A DNA stretch of 64,000 nucleotides from Chelatococcus sp. YT9 (GTDB lineage Bacteria; Pseudomonadota; Alphaproteobacteria; Rhizobiales; Beijerinckiaceae). Positions 25,401 through 34,041 of this stretch are shown in pieces. The notes beneath the pieces were generated by a model. That model ran no database searches, was not told the origin of the DNA, and worked only from the letters and a program-made list of their open reading frames with translations. The position numbers were made by a program, and so were the translations under genes. How positions within the stretch are numbered: the stretch's first letter is position 1; every line of letters begins with the position of its first letter. The stretch spans positions 1 through 64,000 of the forward strand of contig NZ_JAHBRW010000003.1 of NCBI RefSeq assembly GCF_018398315.1, in the 5' to 3' direction.

Positions 25401-26552
25401 TCAGGCAGGTACGGGACCGCAGGAATCCCGCACGATGAGTTCCGTAGGGAAGATCTGGCGCTGCACCGGGCAGTCGGGCCGCTTGATGCGGTTCAGCAGG
25501 AACCGCGCCGCTGCCGTGCCCAGGCGGTCGTGATCCCAGCGGACGACTGTCACGGACGGCGAAAAAAGCGAGGCCAGTTCGCTGTCAGCGCCGCCGATCA
25601 CCGAAATATCGCGCGGAATCTGCAGCCCGCTGTCCTTGACCGCGCGCAACACCCCAGGAAGCATAGCCGTGCCGCCCGCGAAAATGGCGGTTGGGCGATC
25701 CAGCAACTGGAGCAGTCGCAGCGTCTCCTCGTAGGTGTAATCCGCGCTGAACGATCCCATGCGCACGAGATCCTCCGGAACGGAAAGCCCGCGCTCGGTG
25801 AATGCTTGCCGGAACCCTTCAAGGCGCTCGACGACCGGGCGCACGGCTTCCTGACCCGAAAGCACGGCGATCCGGCGGTGTCCGAGGTCGATCAGGTAGC
25901 GGATCGCGTGCTTCACGCCCCGCAGGTGGTCGATGAGCACGGAATCCAAATGGACCGGCGTCTGCCGATCGAGAAGCACCACAGGTGCATTGAGCTTCTC
26001 CAACGCCTCATTCAGCGCGGCATTTCCTTCGGTCGATGTCGCAATCACCATGCCGTCCGTGCGGCGCATGGACAGCTTATGGAGCATCTCCACCTCGCGC
26101 TGGGGATCGTGATAGGACGAAGCCACCATCAGCCCGTAGCCTTCCGCGTCGACTGCGGTTTGCATGGCGTTCACGAAGACGCTCAGGACAGGGACCGTAA
26201 GATCTCTCACGATGCATGCAAAGGTTTTGGTTTGGCCGTTGCGCATCGACTGCGCGATCGGATCCGGGTTGAAATTCAAACGCTTGATGGCGCCGGACAC
26301 CCGTTCCCGAATATCGTCGCCGAGTGCGCCGTTACCGTTGATGTAACGGGATACCGTGCCGACGCCGACGCCCGCTTCCATGGCGACATCCTTCATGGTC
26401 AGCCGCCCGCTGCGCGCGCGCCCTGCTACCCGGTGCTTCGGCGTCTTCGGCTCGTCCGGGGCGTCAGGCCGGCCTTCTGGATGCTTGGTGTCTGCCACGG
26501 ACGATCCCGAAAATCTGTTGGCGATGCAGTCTTGCTGCGTCAGGTATTTCAT
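25401..26552 (-). CDS. LacI-family transcriptional regulator
   Basis: About 383 residues. The helix-turn-helix RLTMKDVAMEAGVGVGTVSRYING begins near residue 50 (the family usually starts within five residues of it), followed by the hinge-helix region and a periplasmic-binding-like ligand domain (VRDLTVPVLSVFVNAMQ... and LGHRRIAVLSG). The N-terminal extension of about 50 residues is unusual. I set the start at the ATG at 26552 because the operator palindrome at 26561-26574 would fall inside any longer reading; the GTG at 26498 or an internal ATG are alternatives, since no strong ribosome site marks any of them. It likely represses both flanking arms and itself, released by a pathway intermediate. 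Confidence 0.9.
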   Translation of the reverse strand: MKYLTQQDCIANRFSGSSVADTKHPEGRPDAPDEPKTPKHRVAGRARSGRLTMKDVAMEAGVGVGTVSRYINGNGALGDDIRERVSGAIKRLNFNPDPIAQSMRNGQTKTFACIVRDLTVPVLSVFVNAMQTAVDAEGYGLMVASSYHDPQREVEMLHKLSMRRTDGMVIATSTEGNAALNEALEKLNAPVVLLDRQTPVHLDSVLIDHLRGVKHAIRYLIDLGHRRIAVLSGQEAVRPVVERLEGFRQAFTERGLSVPEDLVRMGSFSADYTYEETLRLLQLLDRPTAIFAGGTAMLPGVLRAVKDSGLQIPRDISVIGGADSELASLFSPSVTVVRWDHDRLGTAAARFLLNRIKRPDCPVQRQIFPTELIVRDSCGPVPA

Positions 26553-26560
26553 GCAATGGC

Positions 26561-26574
26561 TGGAAACGTTTCCA
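26561..26574 (-). promoter_or_regulatory. LacI-type operator between the divergent arms
   Basis: Perfect 14-base palindrome TGGAAACGTTTCCA, nine bases upstream of the regulator's chosen start and 80 bases before the aldehyde dehydrogenase gene. Its place just downstream of the regulator's putative -10 box fits autorepression and could also cover the divergent promoter. Confidence 0.85.
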
Positions 26575-26576
26575 CA

Positions 26577-26605
26577 CTGGTAGGTCATCGATAGGGCCAA
26601 GTCAA
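26577..26605 (-). promoter_or_regulatory. Putative promoter of the LacI-family gene
   Basis: On the minus strand TTGACT (26605-26600) is followed after 17 bases by TACCAG (26582-26577). The -35 is near consensus and the -10 is weak. The operator lies directly downstream, around the expected transcription start. Confidence 0.45.
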
Positions 26606-26653
26606 CGGCTCCGCCGAAATTATCGGACCAGCCACCAGGCTTAGGAGGAGTTC

Positions 26654-27571
26654 ATGGAAAAACGAACCCAGGTAGCGATCATCGGCTCGGGTAATATTGG
26701 CACCGACCTGATGATCAAGGTCATGCGCAACTCCAAACGGCTCGAAATGGGCGCCATGGTCGGCATCGACCGGGAGTCGGAGGGTCTCAAGCGGGCGGAA
26801 AGGCTGGGCGTTGCCGTCACGCATCAGGGGCTGGAGGGGCTCCGTTCGCTGCCGAATTACGGCGATATCGACATCGTCTTCGACGCCACCTCGGCCTCGG
26901 CCCATGAGCGGCACAGCGAGGTCCTGCAGAGCGACGGCAAGATGGTGATAGACCTGACGCCGGCAGCCATCGGCCCTTATGTCATCCCGGTCGTCAATCT
27001 CGAGCAGCAGCTCAAGGGGCGGAACCTCAACATGGTTACCTGCGGCGGCCAGGCGACGATCCCGATCGTCGCCGCGATCAGCAGCGTCACTCAGGTTCAC
27101 TACGCCGAGATCGTCGCGTCCATCGCCTCCAAATCCGCAGGCCCCGGAACGCGGGCCAATATCGATGAATTCACCGAAACCACGTCGCGCGCCATCGAGA
27201 GCGTCGGCGGGGCGACGCGTGGCAAGGCCATCATCGTTCTCAACCCGGCCGATCCGCCGCTGATCATGCGCGATACCGTGCTGTGCTTCGTCGACGAAGC
27301 GGACACCGCGGAAATTGCAGCCGCTGTGGAGGCGATGGTCGCGAAGGTTCAGAGCTATGTGCCGGGTTACCGGCTGAAGCAGCAGGTCCAGTTCGAGCGC
27401 GTCGGCGGCAACAATGCCGCCGGTGCTCCCGTTGGCGGTCCGAAATCGGGCATCAAGGTCACCGTTTTCCTGGAGGTCGAAGGTGCTGCGCACTACCTGC
27501 CCGCCTATGCGGGGAATCTCGACATCATGACCTCGGCGGCCCTCGCCACCGCCGAACGCCTGGCCAGTTGA
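26654..27571 (+). CDS. mhpF: Acetaldehyde dehydrogenase (acylating)
   Basis: 305-residue acylating aldehyde dehydrogenase of the MhpF/DmpF type, which turns acetaldehyde (or propanal) plus CoA and NAD into acyl-CoA. The NAD-binding motif [11 protein letters not shown] is at residues 9-19; the catalytic Cys is in [11 protein letters not shown] near 128; [10 protein letters not shown] lies near 255. Relatives form a channelled complex with the aldolase encoded next, 13 bases downstream. GGAGGAG precedes the ATG. No hydratase (MhpD) or ring-cleavage enzyme accompanies the pair, so the aldehyde may come from another lyase. Confidence 0.95.
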   Translation: MEKRTQVAIIGSGNIGTDLMIKVMRNSKRLEMGAMVGIDRESEGLKRAERLGVAVTHQGLEGLRSLPNYGDIDIVFDATSASAHERHSEVLQSDGKMVIDLTPAAIGPYVIPVVNLEQQLKGRNLNMVTCGGQATIPIVAAISSVTQVHYAEIVASIASKSAGPGTRANIDEFTETTSRAIESVGGATRGKAIIVLNPADPPLIMRDTVLCFVDEADTAEIAAAVEAMVAKVQSYVPGYRLKQQVQFERVGGNNAAGAPVGGPKSGIKVTVFLEVEGAAHYLPAYAGNLDIMTSAALATAERLAS

Positions 27572-27584
27572 AGGGAGCGCACAC

Positions 27585-28607
27585 ATGAAGCGGAAAATCT
27601 TCATCCAGGACGTCACCCTGCGTGACGGCATGCATGCGATAAAGCACCGTTATTCGCTCGATCAGGTTCGCGAGATCGCCCGAGCGCTCGACGAGGCCGG
27701 TGTGGACGCGATCGAGATCGCCCATGGCGACGGCTTGTCGGGATCGAGCTTCACCTATGGCTTCGGCGCCCACAGCGATCTCGAATGGATCGAGGCCGTG
27801 GCGAGCGTCGTCACGCGAGCCCGGGTGACGACCCTGCTTCTGCCCGGCATCGGCACGCTGCACGATCTGCGCGAGGCCTATCGGGCGGGCGCCCGTTCGG
27901 TGCGGGTCGCGACGCTCTGCACCGAGCCGGATGTCGGAAAGCAACATATTGAGATGGCACGCGAAATCGGCATGGACGTGTCGGGCTTTCTGATGATGGC
28001 GCACAAGCTCGATCCTACGCAACTCGCCAAGAACGCTAAGTTGATGGAGAGCTATGGCGCTCATTGCGTCTACCTGACGGACTCGGCTGGCGCGCTGGTC
28101 ATGAATGGCGTGGCCGAGAGGATCAAAGCTATGGCGAGCGCGCTGGATTCGAAGACCGAGATCGGTATTCACGCCCACCAGAACCTGTCGGTCAGCGTCG
28201 CCAATTCGATCGTTGCGGTGGAAAATGGCGCCTTCCGGGTCGATGCCTCGCTGTCGGGTCTGGGCGCCGGTGCCGGCAATACGCCGCTTGAAGCCTTTGT
28301 GGCGACTGCCGACCGGATGGATTTCGACCACGGCTGCGATCTCTTCAAGCTCATGGACGCGGCCGAGGATATCGTGCGCCCGTTGCAGGACCGGCCGGTG
28401 CGTGTCGATCGCGAAACGCTTTCGCTTGGCTATGCCGGGGTCTATTCGAGCTTCTTGCGACATGCCGAACACGCCGCCCAGCAATACGGTGTCGATACGC
28501 GCGCCATTCTCGTAGAACTCGGCAAGCGCAATGCCGTCGGTGGGCAGGAGGATATGATCGTCGATGTGGCGCTGGACCTATTGAGCAGAGCGCAAGCCGC
28601 CGCATGA
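27585..28607 (+). CDS. mhpE: 4-hydroxy-2-oxovalerate aldolase
   Basis: 340-residue DRE-TIM aldolase of the MhpE/DmpG type, cleaving 4-hydroxy-2-oxoacids to pyruvate and an aldehyde. The metal/catalytic motif VTLRDGMHA is at residues 8-16, the second-site [14 protein letters not shown] near 197 carries the metal His pair, and [13 protein letters not shown] near 225 is conserved. A channel to the preceding dehydrogenase is known for this pair. The gene ends just before a hairpin at 28617-28648, suggesting that the aldehyde dehydrogenase-aldolase pair is one transcript and the transporter operon another. Confidence 0.95.
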   Translation: MKRKIFIQDVTLRDGMHAIKHRYSLDQVREIARALDEAGVDAIEIAHGDGLSGSSFTYGFGAHSDLEWIEAVASVVTRARVTTLLLPGIGTLHDLREAYRAGARSVRVATLCTEPDVGKQHIEMAREIGMDVSGFLMMAHKLDPTQLAKNAKLMESYGAHCVYLTDSAGALVMNGVAERIKAMASALDSKTEIGIHAHQNLSVSVANSIVAVENGAFRVDASLSGLGAGAGNTPLEAFVATADRMDFDHGCDLFKLMDAAEDIVRPLQDRPVRVDRETLSLGYAGVYSSFLRHAEHAAQQYGVDTRAILVELGKRNAVGGQEDMIVDVALDLLSRAQAAA

Positions 28608-28616
28608 CAAGTTCAG

Positions 28617-28648
28617 GAAGCCTCAGGTCGGGACATGCCGGAGGCTTC
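28617..28648 (+). terminator. Inverted repeat after the aldolase gene
   Basis: Arms GAAGCCTC (28617-28624) and GAGGCTTC (28641-28648) match perfectly, with a smaller CGG-CCG stem inside the loop. No T-run follows, so termination is uncertain. A second perfect palindrome, CCTCGCCGGCGAGG, lies at 28667-28680. Confidence 0.4.
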
Positions 28649-28764
28649 GGCGCGGACCTGGATTATCCTCGCCGGCGAGGTTGACCGCGCGTCTGCCGAT
28701 TGCATTTGCTGGCGAACGCCCTTCGGAAGGCTCGCGGGCGAGGATGGCTGGGTTAAAAACATGC

Positions 28765-28790
28765 TTGACAAGCACCTGGAAACGTTTCCA
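28765..28790 (+). promoter_or_regulatory. -35 box and LacI-type operator upstream of the second transporter
   Basis: A consensus -35 TTGACA (28765-28770) is followed by the perfect operator TGGAAACGTTTCCA (28777-28790) in the spacer where polymerase binds; the -10 is not clear (CATATC-like, 28789-28794). A repressor here would block transcription directly. Confidence 0.75.
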
Positions 28791-28906
28791 TATCAGGCAA
28801 AGAAATAGAGCAGGGACGGTTTGCGAGCCGGCCCGAAAAATGCGGTCTTGCGTGGCGCTGTCGGCATTTTGACGCGCACGCAGGCATCAAAAAGATTTGG
28901 GTAATC

Positions 28907-28920
28907 AGGAAACGTTTCCA
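28907..28920 (+). promoter_or_regulatory. Second LacI-type operator upstream of the second transporter
   Basis: AGGAAACGTTTCCA contains the 12-base palindrome GGAAACGTTTCC and ends 34 bases before the binding-protein start. Its centre is 130 bases from the centre of the upstream copy, so a looped, two-site repression complex is plausible. Confidence 0.78.
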
Positions 28921-28954
28921 GATTCACTGGAACTTGCTTCGGGAGGGAATTGGG

Positions 28955-30178
28955 ATGAGGACGCTTCTCACGATGGCGGCAGCGGTATCGATGTTTGCCG
29001 GCTCCGCCGCGGCTGACGTCAAGGTTGCCTATCTGGACACGTTGTCGGGTCCGTTCGGTGCGATCGGCGAAAACGGCCTAACAACGTTTCAACTTGTCGC
29101 CGAGCAGATCAATGCGGCGGGCGGGATCAAGGGCGAAAAACTCGAGATCAAGGCGTATGATAACGGAGGCACGCCGGAGGGAACGCTGCTGCAGATGCAG
29201 AAGGCGATCGATGGCGGTGCGCGCTTCGTGATGATTGCCAATGGCTCCGCGCTCGCTGCGGCGCTCGTCGACGGCGTCAACAAATACAATGCCCGCAATC
29301 CCGGAAACGAGGTCTTGTATCTCAACTGGGGTGCGTCGGCGCCCGAGCTCACCAATGAGAACTGCTCCTTCTGGCATTTCCGCTTCGCGCCGCATTCCGG
29401 CATGGCGGTCAACGCGCTGACGGATTTCGTCAAGAACCGGACGGATATCAAGAAAGTCTACCTGATCGGCCAGGACTACGTTTTCGGCCGCTCCGTGCTG
29501 GAGGCTGCGGTCGAGCAACTCAAGGTGAAGCGCCCGGATGTCGAGATCGTCGGCAAGGAGTATCATCCGGTCGGCAAGGTGAAAGACTTCACGCCCTATG
29601 TGCAGAAGATCATCACCTCCGGCGCGGACGCGGTGCTGACCGGCAACTGGGGCCAGGACATGGTTCTTCTGGTCAAGGCCGCCGCGGATTCCGGCGCCAA
29701 GATGCCGTTCCTGACGGTCTTCGGGGGCTCACGCGGCACGATCGCGGCACTCGGACAAGCCGCGGTCGGCAAGCTGCTCTTCGTCAACGAAGGCAACAAC
29801 AACATGGACGTGCCGAAGGACCAGTCGGATCTGGTGGCCGAATACAAGAAGCGCTTCCCCGAATACGACTATCTCTACCACCGCAACCGCACCACGCTCG
29901 AGATGCTCAAATTGGCCATCGAGAAGGCCGGTTCCAGCAAGGCGCTCCCAGTCGCCAAGGCCCTGGAAGGGCTGACCTATAATGATCCCTACGGCCCGGT
30001 GACGATGCGCGCGTCGGATCATCAGCTGCAGCTCAACCAGTATGTCAGCGTGGTCGCTGAAGGCGTGAAGGTGACGTCGGACGGCACGCCCTATGGCTGG
30101 AAACTGGTCGAGGGCGGCGAGGTCCCGATGGCGGCCGGAGAGATGGAAACCACCTGCAAGATGAAGCGGCCCAACTAA
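28955..30178 (+). CDS. Liv-type substrate-binding protein (system B)
   Basis: 407-residue HAAT-family periplasmic binding protein. A Sec signal peptide covers about residues 1-20 (MRTLLTMAAAVSMFAGSAAA). The mature fold opens KVAYLDTLSGPFGAIGEN; the hinge region includes FRFAPHSGMAVNALTDF near 145 and LIGQDYVFG near 170, and a Cys pair (one near 140 in ENCSFWHF, one in METTCKMKR at the end) could form a disulfide. GGGAGGG lies before the ATG at 28955. It heads a five-gene transporter operon with two regulator sites upstream and is unlike the system A binding protein. Confidence 0.93.
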   Translation: MRTLLTMAAAVSMFAGSAAADVKVAYLDTLSGPFGAIGENGLTTFQLVAEQINAAGGIKGEKLEIKAYDNGGTPEGTLLQMQKAIDGGARFVMIANGSALAAALVDGVNKYNARNPGNEVLYLNWGASAPELTNENCSFWHFRFAPHSGMAVNALTDFVKNRTDIKKVYLIGQDYVFGRSVLEAAVEQLKVKRPDVEIVGKEYHPVGKVKDFTPYVQKIITSGADAVLTGNWGQDMVLLVKAAADSGAKMPFLTVFGGSRGTIAALGQAAVGKLLFVNEGNNNMDVPKDQSDLVAEYKKRFPEYDYLYHRNRTTLEMLKLAIEKAGSSKALPVAKALEGLTYNDPYGPVTMRASDHQLQLNQYVSVVAEGVKVTSDGTPYGWKLVEGGEVPMAAGEMETTCKMKRPN

Positions 30179-30192
30179 GGCCGTTCTTCATG

Positions 30193-30226
30193 CGCGACGC
30201 GGCCTCGCATGATGTGCGGCGTCGCG
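30193..30226 (+). other. Hairpin between binding-protein and permease genes
   Basis: Outer arms CGCGACGC (30193-30200) and GCGTCGCG (30219-30226) plus inner CGCA/TGCG (30206-30209, 30215-30218) form a 12-bp stem with a five-base bulge. Hairpins in this position often stabilise the binding-protein message and lower permease expression. Confidence 0.55.
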
Positions 30227-30275
30227 TTCACCGAGCGAAAGCTGCCGGGGCGCTGCCCGGTCTGGCAGGGAACCC

Positions 30276-31208
30276 ATGCAGACGATTATTTTTTCTCTTA
30301 TGAACGGCGCGATCTACGGTCTTTTGCTGTTCATGCTGTCCAGCGGATTGACGCTGATCTTTTCGATGATGGGCGTGCTGAACTTCGCGCATGCGAGCTT
30401 CTACATGCTCGGCGCCTATCTGGCCTTCACCGTGACCGGCGCGACCAATTACTGGATTGCCCTGTTCCTGGCGCCCATCGTCGTCGGCATCGTAGGCATG
30501 GGGGTCGAGAAATGGGGATTGCGCCGCGTCCATGCCAACGGGCATGTCGCCGAACTGCTTTTCACCTTCGGGCTGGCCTACGTCATCGATGAGGTGGTGA
30601 AGATCATCTGGGGACGCAATGCTGTCAATTACCGGGTTCCCGATGCGCTCAACTTCCCGCTTTTCAATCTCTATGGCGCGGACTTCCCGGCTTATCGCAT
30701 CTTCATCATCGTCGTCGCAGTAGCCATGCTGGCCGGCCTGTGGTTCATCCTCCGGCGCACCCGCGCAGGCCTGATCATCCAGGCGGCGCTGACGCATCCG
30801 CAGATGGTCGGACATCTCGGCCATAATGTGCCAGCCGTTTTCACGATGGTTTTCGGCGTCGGTTGTGCGCTGGCGGGGCTCGCGGGCGTGATCGGCGGGA
30901 ACTATTTCATCACAGAGCCGGCAATGGCCTTGCAGATGGGGCCGATCGTCTTCGTGGTCGTCGTCCTCGGCGGTCTCGGCTCGCTGAGCGGCGCCTTTAT
31001 CGCCGCCATGCTCATCGGCATGCTCCAGACCTTCGCGATCTCGATCAACCTGTCCGTCGCCGACATATTCGGCTTCACAGGTCTGTCGCCGAGCAGCGAA
31101 CTCGGACGCATCACCATTTCGTCGCTCTCGGCCTCGGTGCCGTTTCTGCTTCTGGTCGTGGTCCTGATGGTTTGGCCGGCCGGCCTGATGGGGGAGCGTG
31201 AGGCATGA
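30276..31208 (+). CDS. Liv-type ABC transporter permease (system B, LivH)
   Basis: 310-residue LivH-type permease with about eight membrane segments. The family opening MNGAIYGLLLFMLSSGLTLIF and MGVLNFAHASFYMLGAYLAF lie at residues 9-55; the conserved VFVVVVLGGLGSLSGAFIAA segment is near 225. The start at 30276 lacks a strong ribosome site (AGGGAA), in keeping with lower expression than the binding protein. It overlaps livM by four bases (ATGA). Confidence 0.92.
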   Translation: MQTIIFSLMNGAIYGLLLFMLSSGLTLIFSMMGVLNFAHASFYMLGAYLAFTVTGATNYWIALFLAPIVVGIVGMGVEKWGLRRVHANGHVAELLFTFGLAYVIDEVVKIIWGRNAVNYRVPDALNFPLFNLYGADFPAYRIFIIVVAVAMLAGLWFILRRTRAGLIIQAALTHPQMVGHLGHNVPAVFTMVFGVGCALAGLAGVIGGNYFITEPAMALQMGPIVFVVVVLGGLGSLSGAFIAAMLIGMLQTFAISINLSVADIFGFTGLSPSSELGRITISSLSASVPFLLLVVVLMVWPAGLMGEREA

Positions 31209-32470
31209 GCGACGCATCCCTGGCCATGTCCGAGCAAAAGGCGTCCGACATGAAGAAACATGCAGGCGCCATCCTGGGGTTCGGCCTGCTCCTGGCTGTC
31301 ATGATCGTCATCCCGATGTTTGGGCCTTCACGCGGCGCCTATACGCTGCTCAATCATATCGGCATCAGCATCGTCTTTGCGCTCTCCTTCAACATGCTTC
31401 TCGGCGGCGCCGGCATGCTGAGCTTCGGACATGGGGTTTATTTCGGGCTGGCCGGCTTTTCCTGCGTGCATGTCATGCAGTGGATTGCCGCTGGCGAGGG
31501 CATCTGGGCCCATGTCCCGGTTGCCTCCATGCCCGTTATCGGCTTCGCCATGGGGGCTCTGGTCGCTGCGGTGATCGGCTGGCCGTCCTGCCGGCGCTCG
31601 GGCACGGCATTCGCCATGATCTCGCTCGGCATTGCCGAATTGGTCGCTGCCGCCGGCTATCTGTTCGACAGCTTTTTCGGCGGAGAGGTGGGCGTCGCCG
31701 GCGATCGTATGGCGGGACCGGTTTTTGCCGGCCTGACGCTCGGTCCTGTGAGCGAGGTCTACTGGTTCATCGCCTTCTGGACGTTTGTCGGCTTGCTCGG
31801 CACCTATCTCTTCACCCGCACGCCGCTGGGCCGCCTCAGCGAGGCGACACGCGACAACGCGCAGCGCGTGCAGTTCGTCGGCTATGATCCGACCCGCATC
31901 CGCTATCTCGTGTTCATCATCGCCGGCGGCTTTGCCGGCTTGGCGGGCGGTATGGCAGCGGTGCAGAACGAGATTTTCACGCTCAGCGCCTTTTCTCTCC
32001 AGGCGTCAGGCGCGGTGCTGATCGCGGCTTATCTCGGCGGTATCCGCTATTTCAGCGGCCCGATTCTCGGCGCCGTGCTGATGACCTGCATCCAGTCCAG
32101 CCTGTCGGATTATACCAGTGCGTGGCTGCTCTATATCGGCCTGCTGTTCATCGCTGTCGTCATGTTCTCGCCGAACGGCTTCGCTGGCATCGCCTACGGC
32201 TTCTGGCAGGGGCTGCGCTCGCCGGCGCCGCAGCAGTTCCTGCGGCGTTCGGCGGTTCTGGCCGTGGCTGCGACCGCGATCGCCACTGCCGTCGTCATCT
32301 TTTCGGAGGTCGCGATCCGCTGGTCGGAGGGCAAGGGCGAGGTGTTTGCGCCCTTCGGCCGGGCTCTGCGGCATGACGGCATGCTGACGTTGGTCGCGAT
32401 CGCCGTTCCGCTGGCGATCGGGGTTGCGGCGATCAGGCGCCTGAACCTGCTCGAGGGCCGCAAAAGATGA
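31205..32470 (+). CDS. Liv-type ABC transporter permease with C-terminal extension (system B, LivM)
   Basis: 421-residue LivM-type permease, about 85 residues longer than the other two LivM proteins in this window. The core has the usual LLGGAGMLSFGHGVYFGLAGF near 65 and AYLGGIRYFSGPILGA near 280. After the normal end at about residue 340 there is an extension with two more hydrophobic segments (about 350-365 and 398-412) joined by a charged loop, ending in LLEGRKR. The extra helices are unusual and their role unknown. Overlaps of four bases with both neighbours indicate tight coupling. Confidence 0.9.
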   Translation: MSDASLAMSEQKASDMKKHAGAILGFGLLLAVMIVIPMFGPSRGAYTLLNHIGISIVFALSFNMLLGGAGMLSFGHGVYFGLAGFSCVHVMQWIAAGEGIWAHVPVASMPVIGFAMGALVAAVIGWPSCRRSGTAFAMISLGIAELVAAAGYLFDSFFGGEVGVAGDRMAGPVFAGLTLGPVSEVYWFIAFWTFVGLLGTYLFTRTPLGRLSEATRDNAQRVQFVGYDPTRIRYLVFIIAGGFAGLAGGMAAVQNEIFTLSAFSLQASGAVLIAAYLGGIRYFSGPILGAVLMTCIQSSLSDYTSAWLLYIGLLFIAVVMFSPNGFAGIAYGFWQGLRSPAPQQFLRRSAVLAVAATAIATAVVIFSEVAIRWSEGKGEVFAPFGRALRHDGMLTLVAIAVPLAIGVAAIRRLNLLEGRKR

Positions 32471-33243
32471 GTGATCACATTCTCGAACTGCGCAACCTCA
32501 GAAAGAGTTTTGGCGCGATCAACATTATCCAAGGTGTCGACCTTGCGGTGCGTCGCGGCGAGCGTCACGCGATCATCGGCCCGAACGGGGCCGGCAAGTC
32601 GACCTTGTTCAACCTGATTTCCGGGCTCCTGCAGCCGAGCTCAGGCGAGGTTCTTCTGAACGGCCAGTCCATCGGCGGGCAGCCGGCCTTCGAGATCAAC
32701 CGCAAGGGGCTGTCCCGCTCGTTTCAGGTCTCCAACATCTTCGCCAACATGTCGGTTTACGAAAACGTGCGCTGCGGCGTGCTGCGTTCGGCCCATACAG
32801 GCTACGCCTTCTGGAAGTCGGTCGACGGGTTGCAGGAGGTCGCGGACAAGACGCGTGCCATCATCGAAGAGGTCGGCCTGTCCGACAAGTCGGCGCAGAT
32901 GGCGGCGCTCCTGCCCTATGCGGACCAGCGAACGTTGGAAATCGCCATGACCATTGCCGGAAACCCGGATGTGGTCCTGCTCGACGAGCCGACCGCCGGC
33001 ATGTCCAACTCCGAGACGGAACGGGCCGTGGCGCTGATCGACAAGGCGACGAGGAACAAGACCCTGCTGATCGTCGAGCATGACATGAGCGTGGTCTTCG
33101 GCCTGGCCGATCGGATTTCGGTGCTGGTCTACGGCAAGATCATAGCCACCGGCACGCCGGCCGAAATCCGCGGCAACCCGGCGGTGCGCGAAGCCTATCT
33201 CGGCGAGGAAGCCGACCATATCGACGCGGGGTATGCGGCATGA
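32467..33243 (+). CDS. Liv-type ABC transporter ATP-binding protein (system B, LivG)
   Basis: 258-residue LivG-type ATPase. Walker A GPNGAGKSTLFN near 38, Q-loop region SRSFQVSNIFANMSVYENV near 84, signature LPYADQRTLEIAM (with Asp where most members have Gly) near 152, Walker B VVLLDEPTAGMS near 170, and switch His in VEHDMSVVF near 205. It is the partner of the LivF gene overlapping its 3' end by four bases. Confidence 0.92.
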   Translation: MSDHILELRNLRKSFGAINIIQGVDLAVRRGERHAIIGPNGAGKSTLFNLISGLLQPSSGEVLLNGQSIGGQPAFEINRKGLSRSFQVSNIFANMSVYENVRCGVLRSAHTGYAFWKSVDGLQEVADKTRAIIEEVGLSDKSAQMAALLPYADQRTLEIAMTIAGNPDVVLLDEPTAGMSNSETERAVALIDKATRNKTLLIVEHDMSVVFGLADRISVLVYGKIIATGTPAEIRGNPAVREAYLGEEADHIDAGYAA

Positions 33244-33962
33244 CCGCGGTTTCCACAGCCGAGCCGATCCTGTCCGTGCGCGATCTGCATGCCTATTACG
33301 GCAAGTCGCATGTCCTGCACGGGGTCAATATCGAGGTCATGCCGGGTGAGGTGATCGCACTTCTCGGCCGCAATGGCGTCGGCCGCTCGACCACCGCCAA
33401 GGCGATCATGGGCGAGGTCGCACCTCTCGGCTCGATCCGCTTCAAGGGGCGCGATATCGCCGGTCTCGCCAATTACCAGATCGCCCGCCTAGGGCTGGGC
33501 TATGTGCCCGAAAGCCGCGACATTTTCCCAAGCCTTACCGTCCGGCAGAACCTGATGCTCGGCATCAAGGACCTGCGCAGGCCCGGACGCTGGAGCGTGG
33601 CACAGGTGCTGGACATGTTCCCGAACCTGAAATCGCGCGCCGACAGCCCGGCCGGCGTCCTGTCCGGCGGCGAGAAACAGATGCTCGCCATCTGCCGCAC
33701 GCTGATGGGCGATCCCGACCTCGTCATCATCGACGAGCCGACGGAAGGCCTTGCGCCGAAGATCGTGCAGCAGGTGGGCGACATGATCGCCGGCATCGCA
33801 AAGGCCGGAGTGGCCATCCTTCTGGTGGAGCAGAAACTCTCCATCGCGCTCAGGATCGCCGACCGGGTCTATGTCATGGGCCATGGCGACATCGTCTATG
33901 CCGGTACGCCGGAGGCGTTCCGCGAGCGCGACGACGTGCGGCGGGAATGGCTTGAGGTTTGA
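33240..33962 (+). CDS. Liv-type ABC transporter ATP-binding protein with Arg in Walker A (system B, LivF)
   Basis: 240-residue LivF-type ATPase. The Walker A loop reads GRNGVGRST, with Arg in place of the invariant Lys that contacts the nucleotide phosphates; the codon is CGC, so no single ambiguous base explains it. The remaining motifs are normal: LSGGEKQMLAICRTL near 140, VIIDEPTEGLAP near 160 and VEQKLSIAL near 197. A similar GR(N)GxGRST reading occurs in some LivF proteins as far as I recall, so it is probably functional in a heterodimer with the normal LivG. Confidence 0.9.
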   Translation: MTAVSTAEPILSVRDLHAYYGKSHVLHGVNIEVMPGEVIALLGRNGVGRSTTAKAIMGEVAPLGSIRFKGRDIAGLANYQIARLGLGYVPESRDIFPSLTVRQNLMLGIKDLRRPGRWSVAQVLDMFPNLKSRADSPAGVLSGGEKQMLAICRTLMGDPDLVIIDEPTEGLAPKIVQQVGDMIAGIAKAGVAILLVEQKLSIALRIADRVYVMGHGDIVYAGTPEAFRERDDVRREWLEV

Positions 33963-34041
33963 GAGCGGCCTGCAAGGCCCGTGGGGAGCGTTCGAAGCCA
34001 ACGTGTCCGCCACATACCGGGATTTCAGAGGAAGAGTCTAA

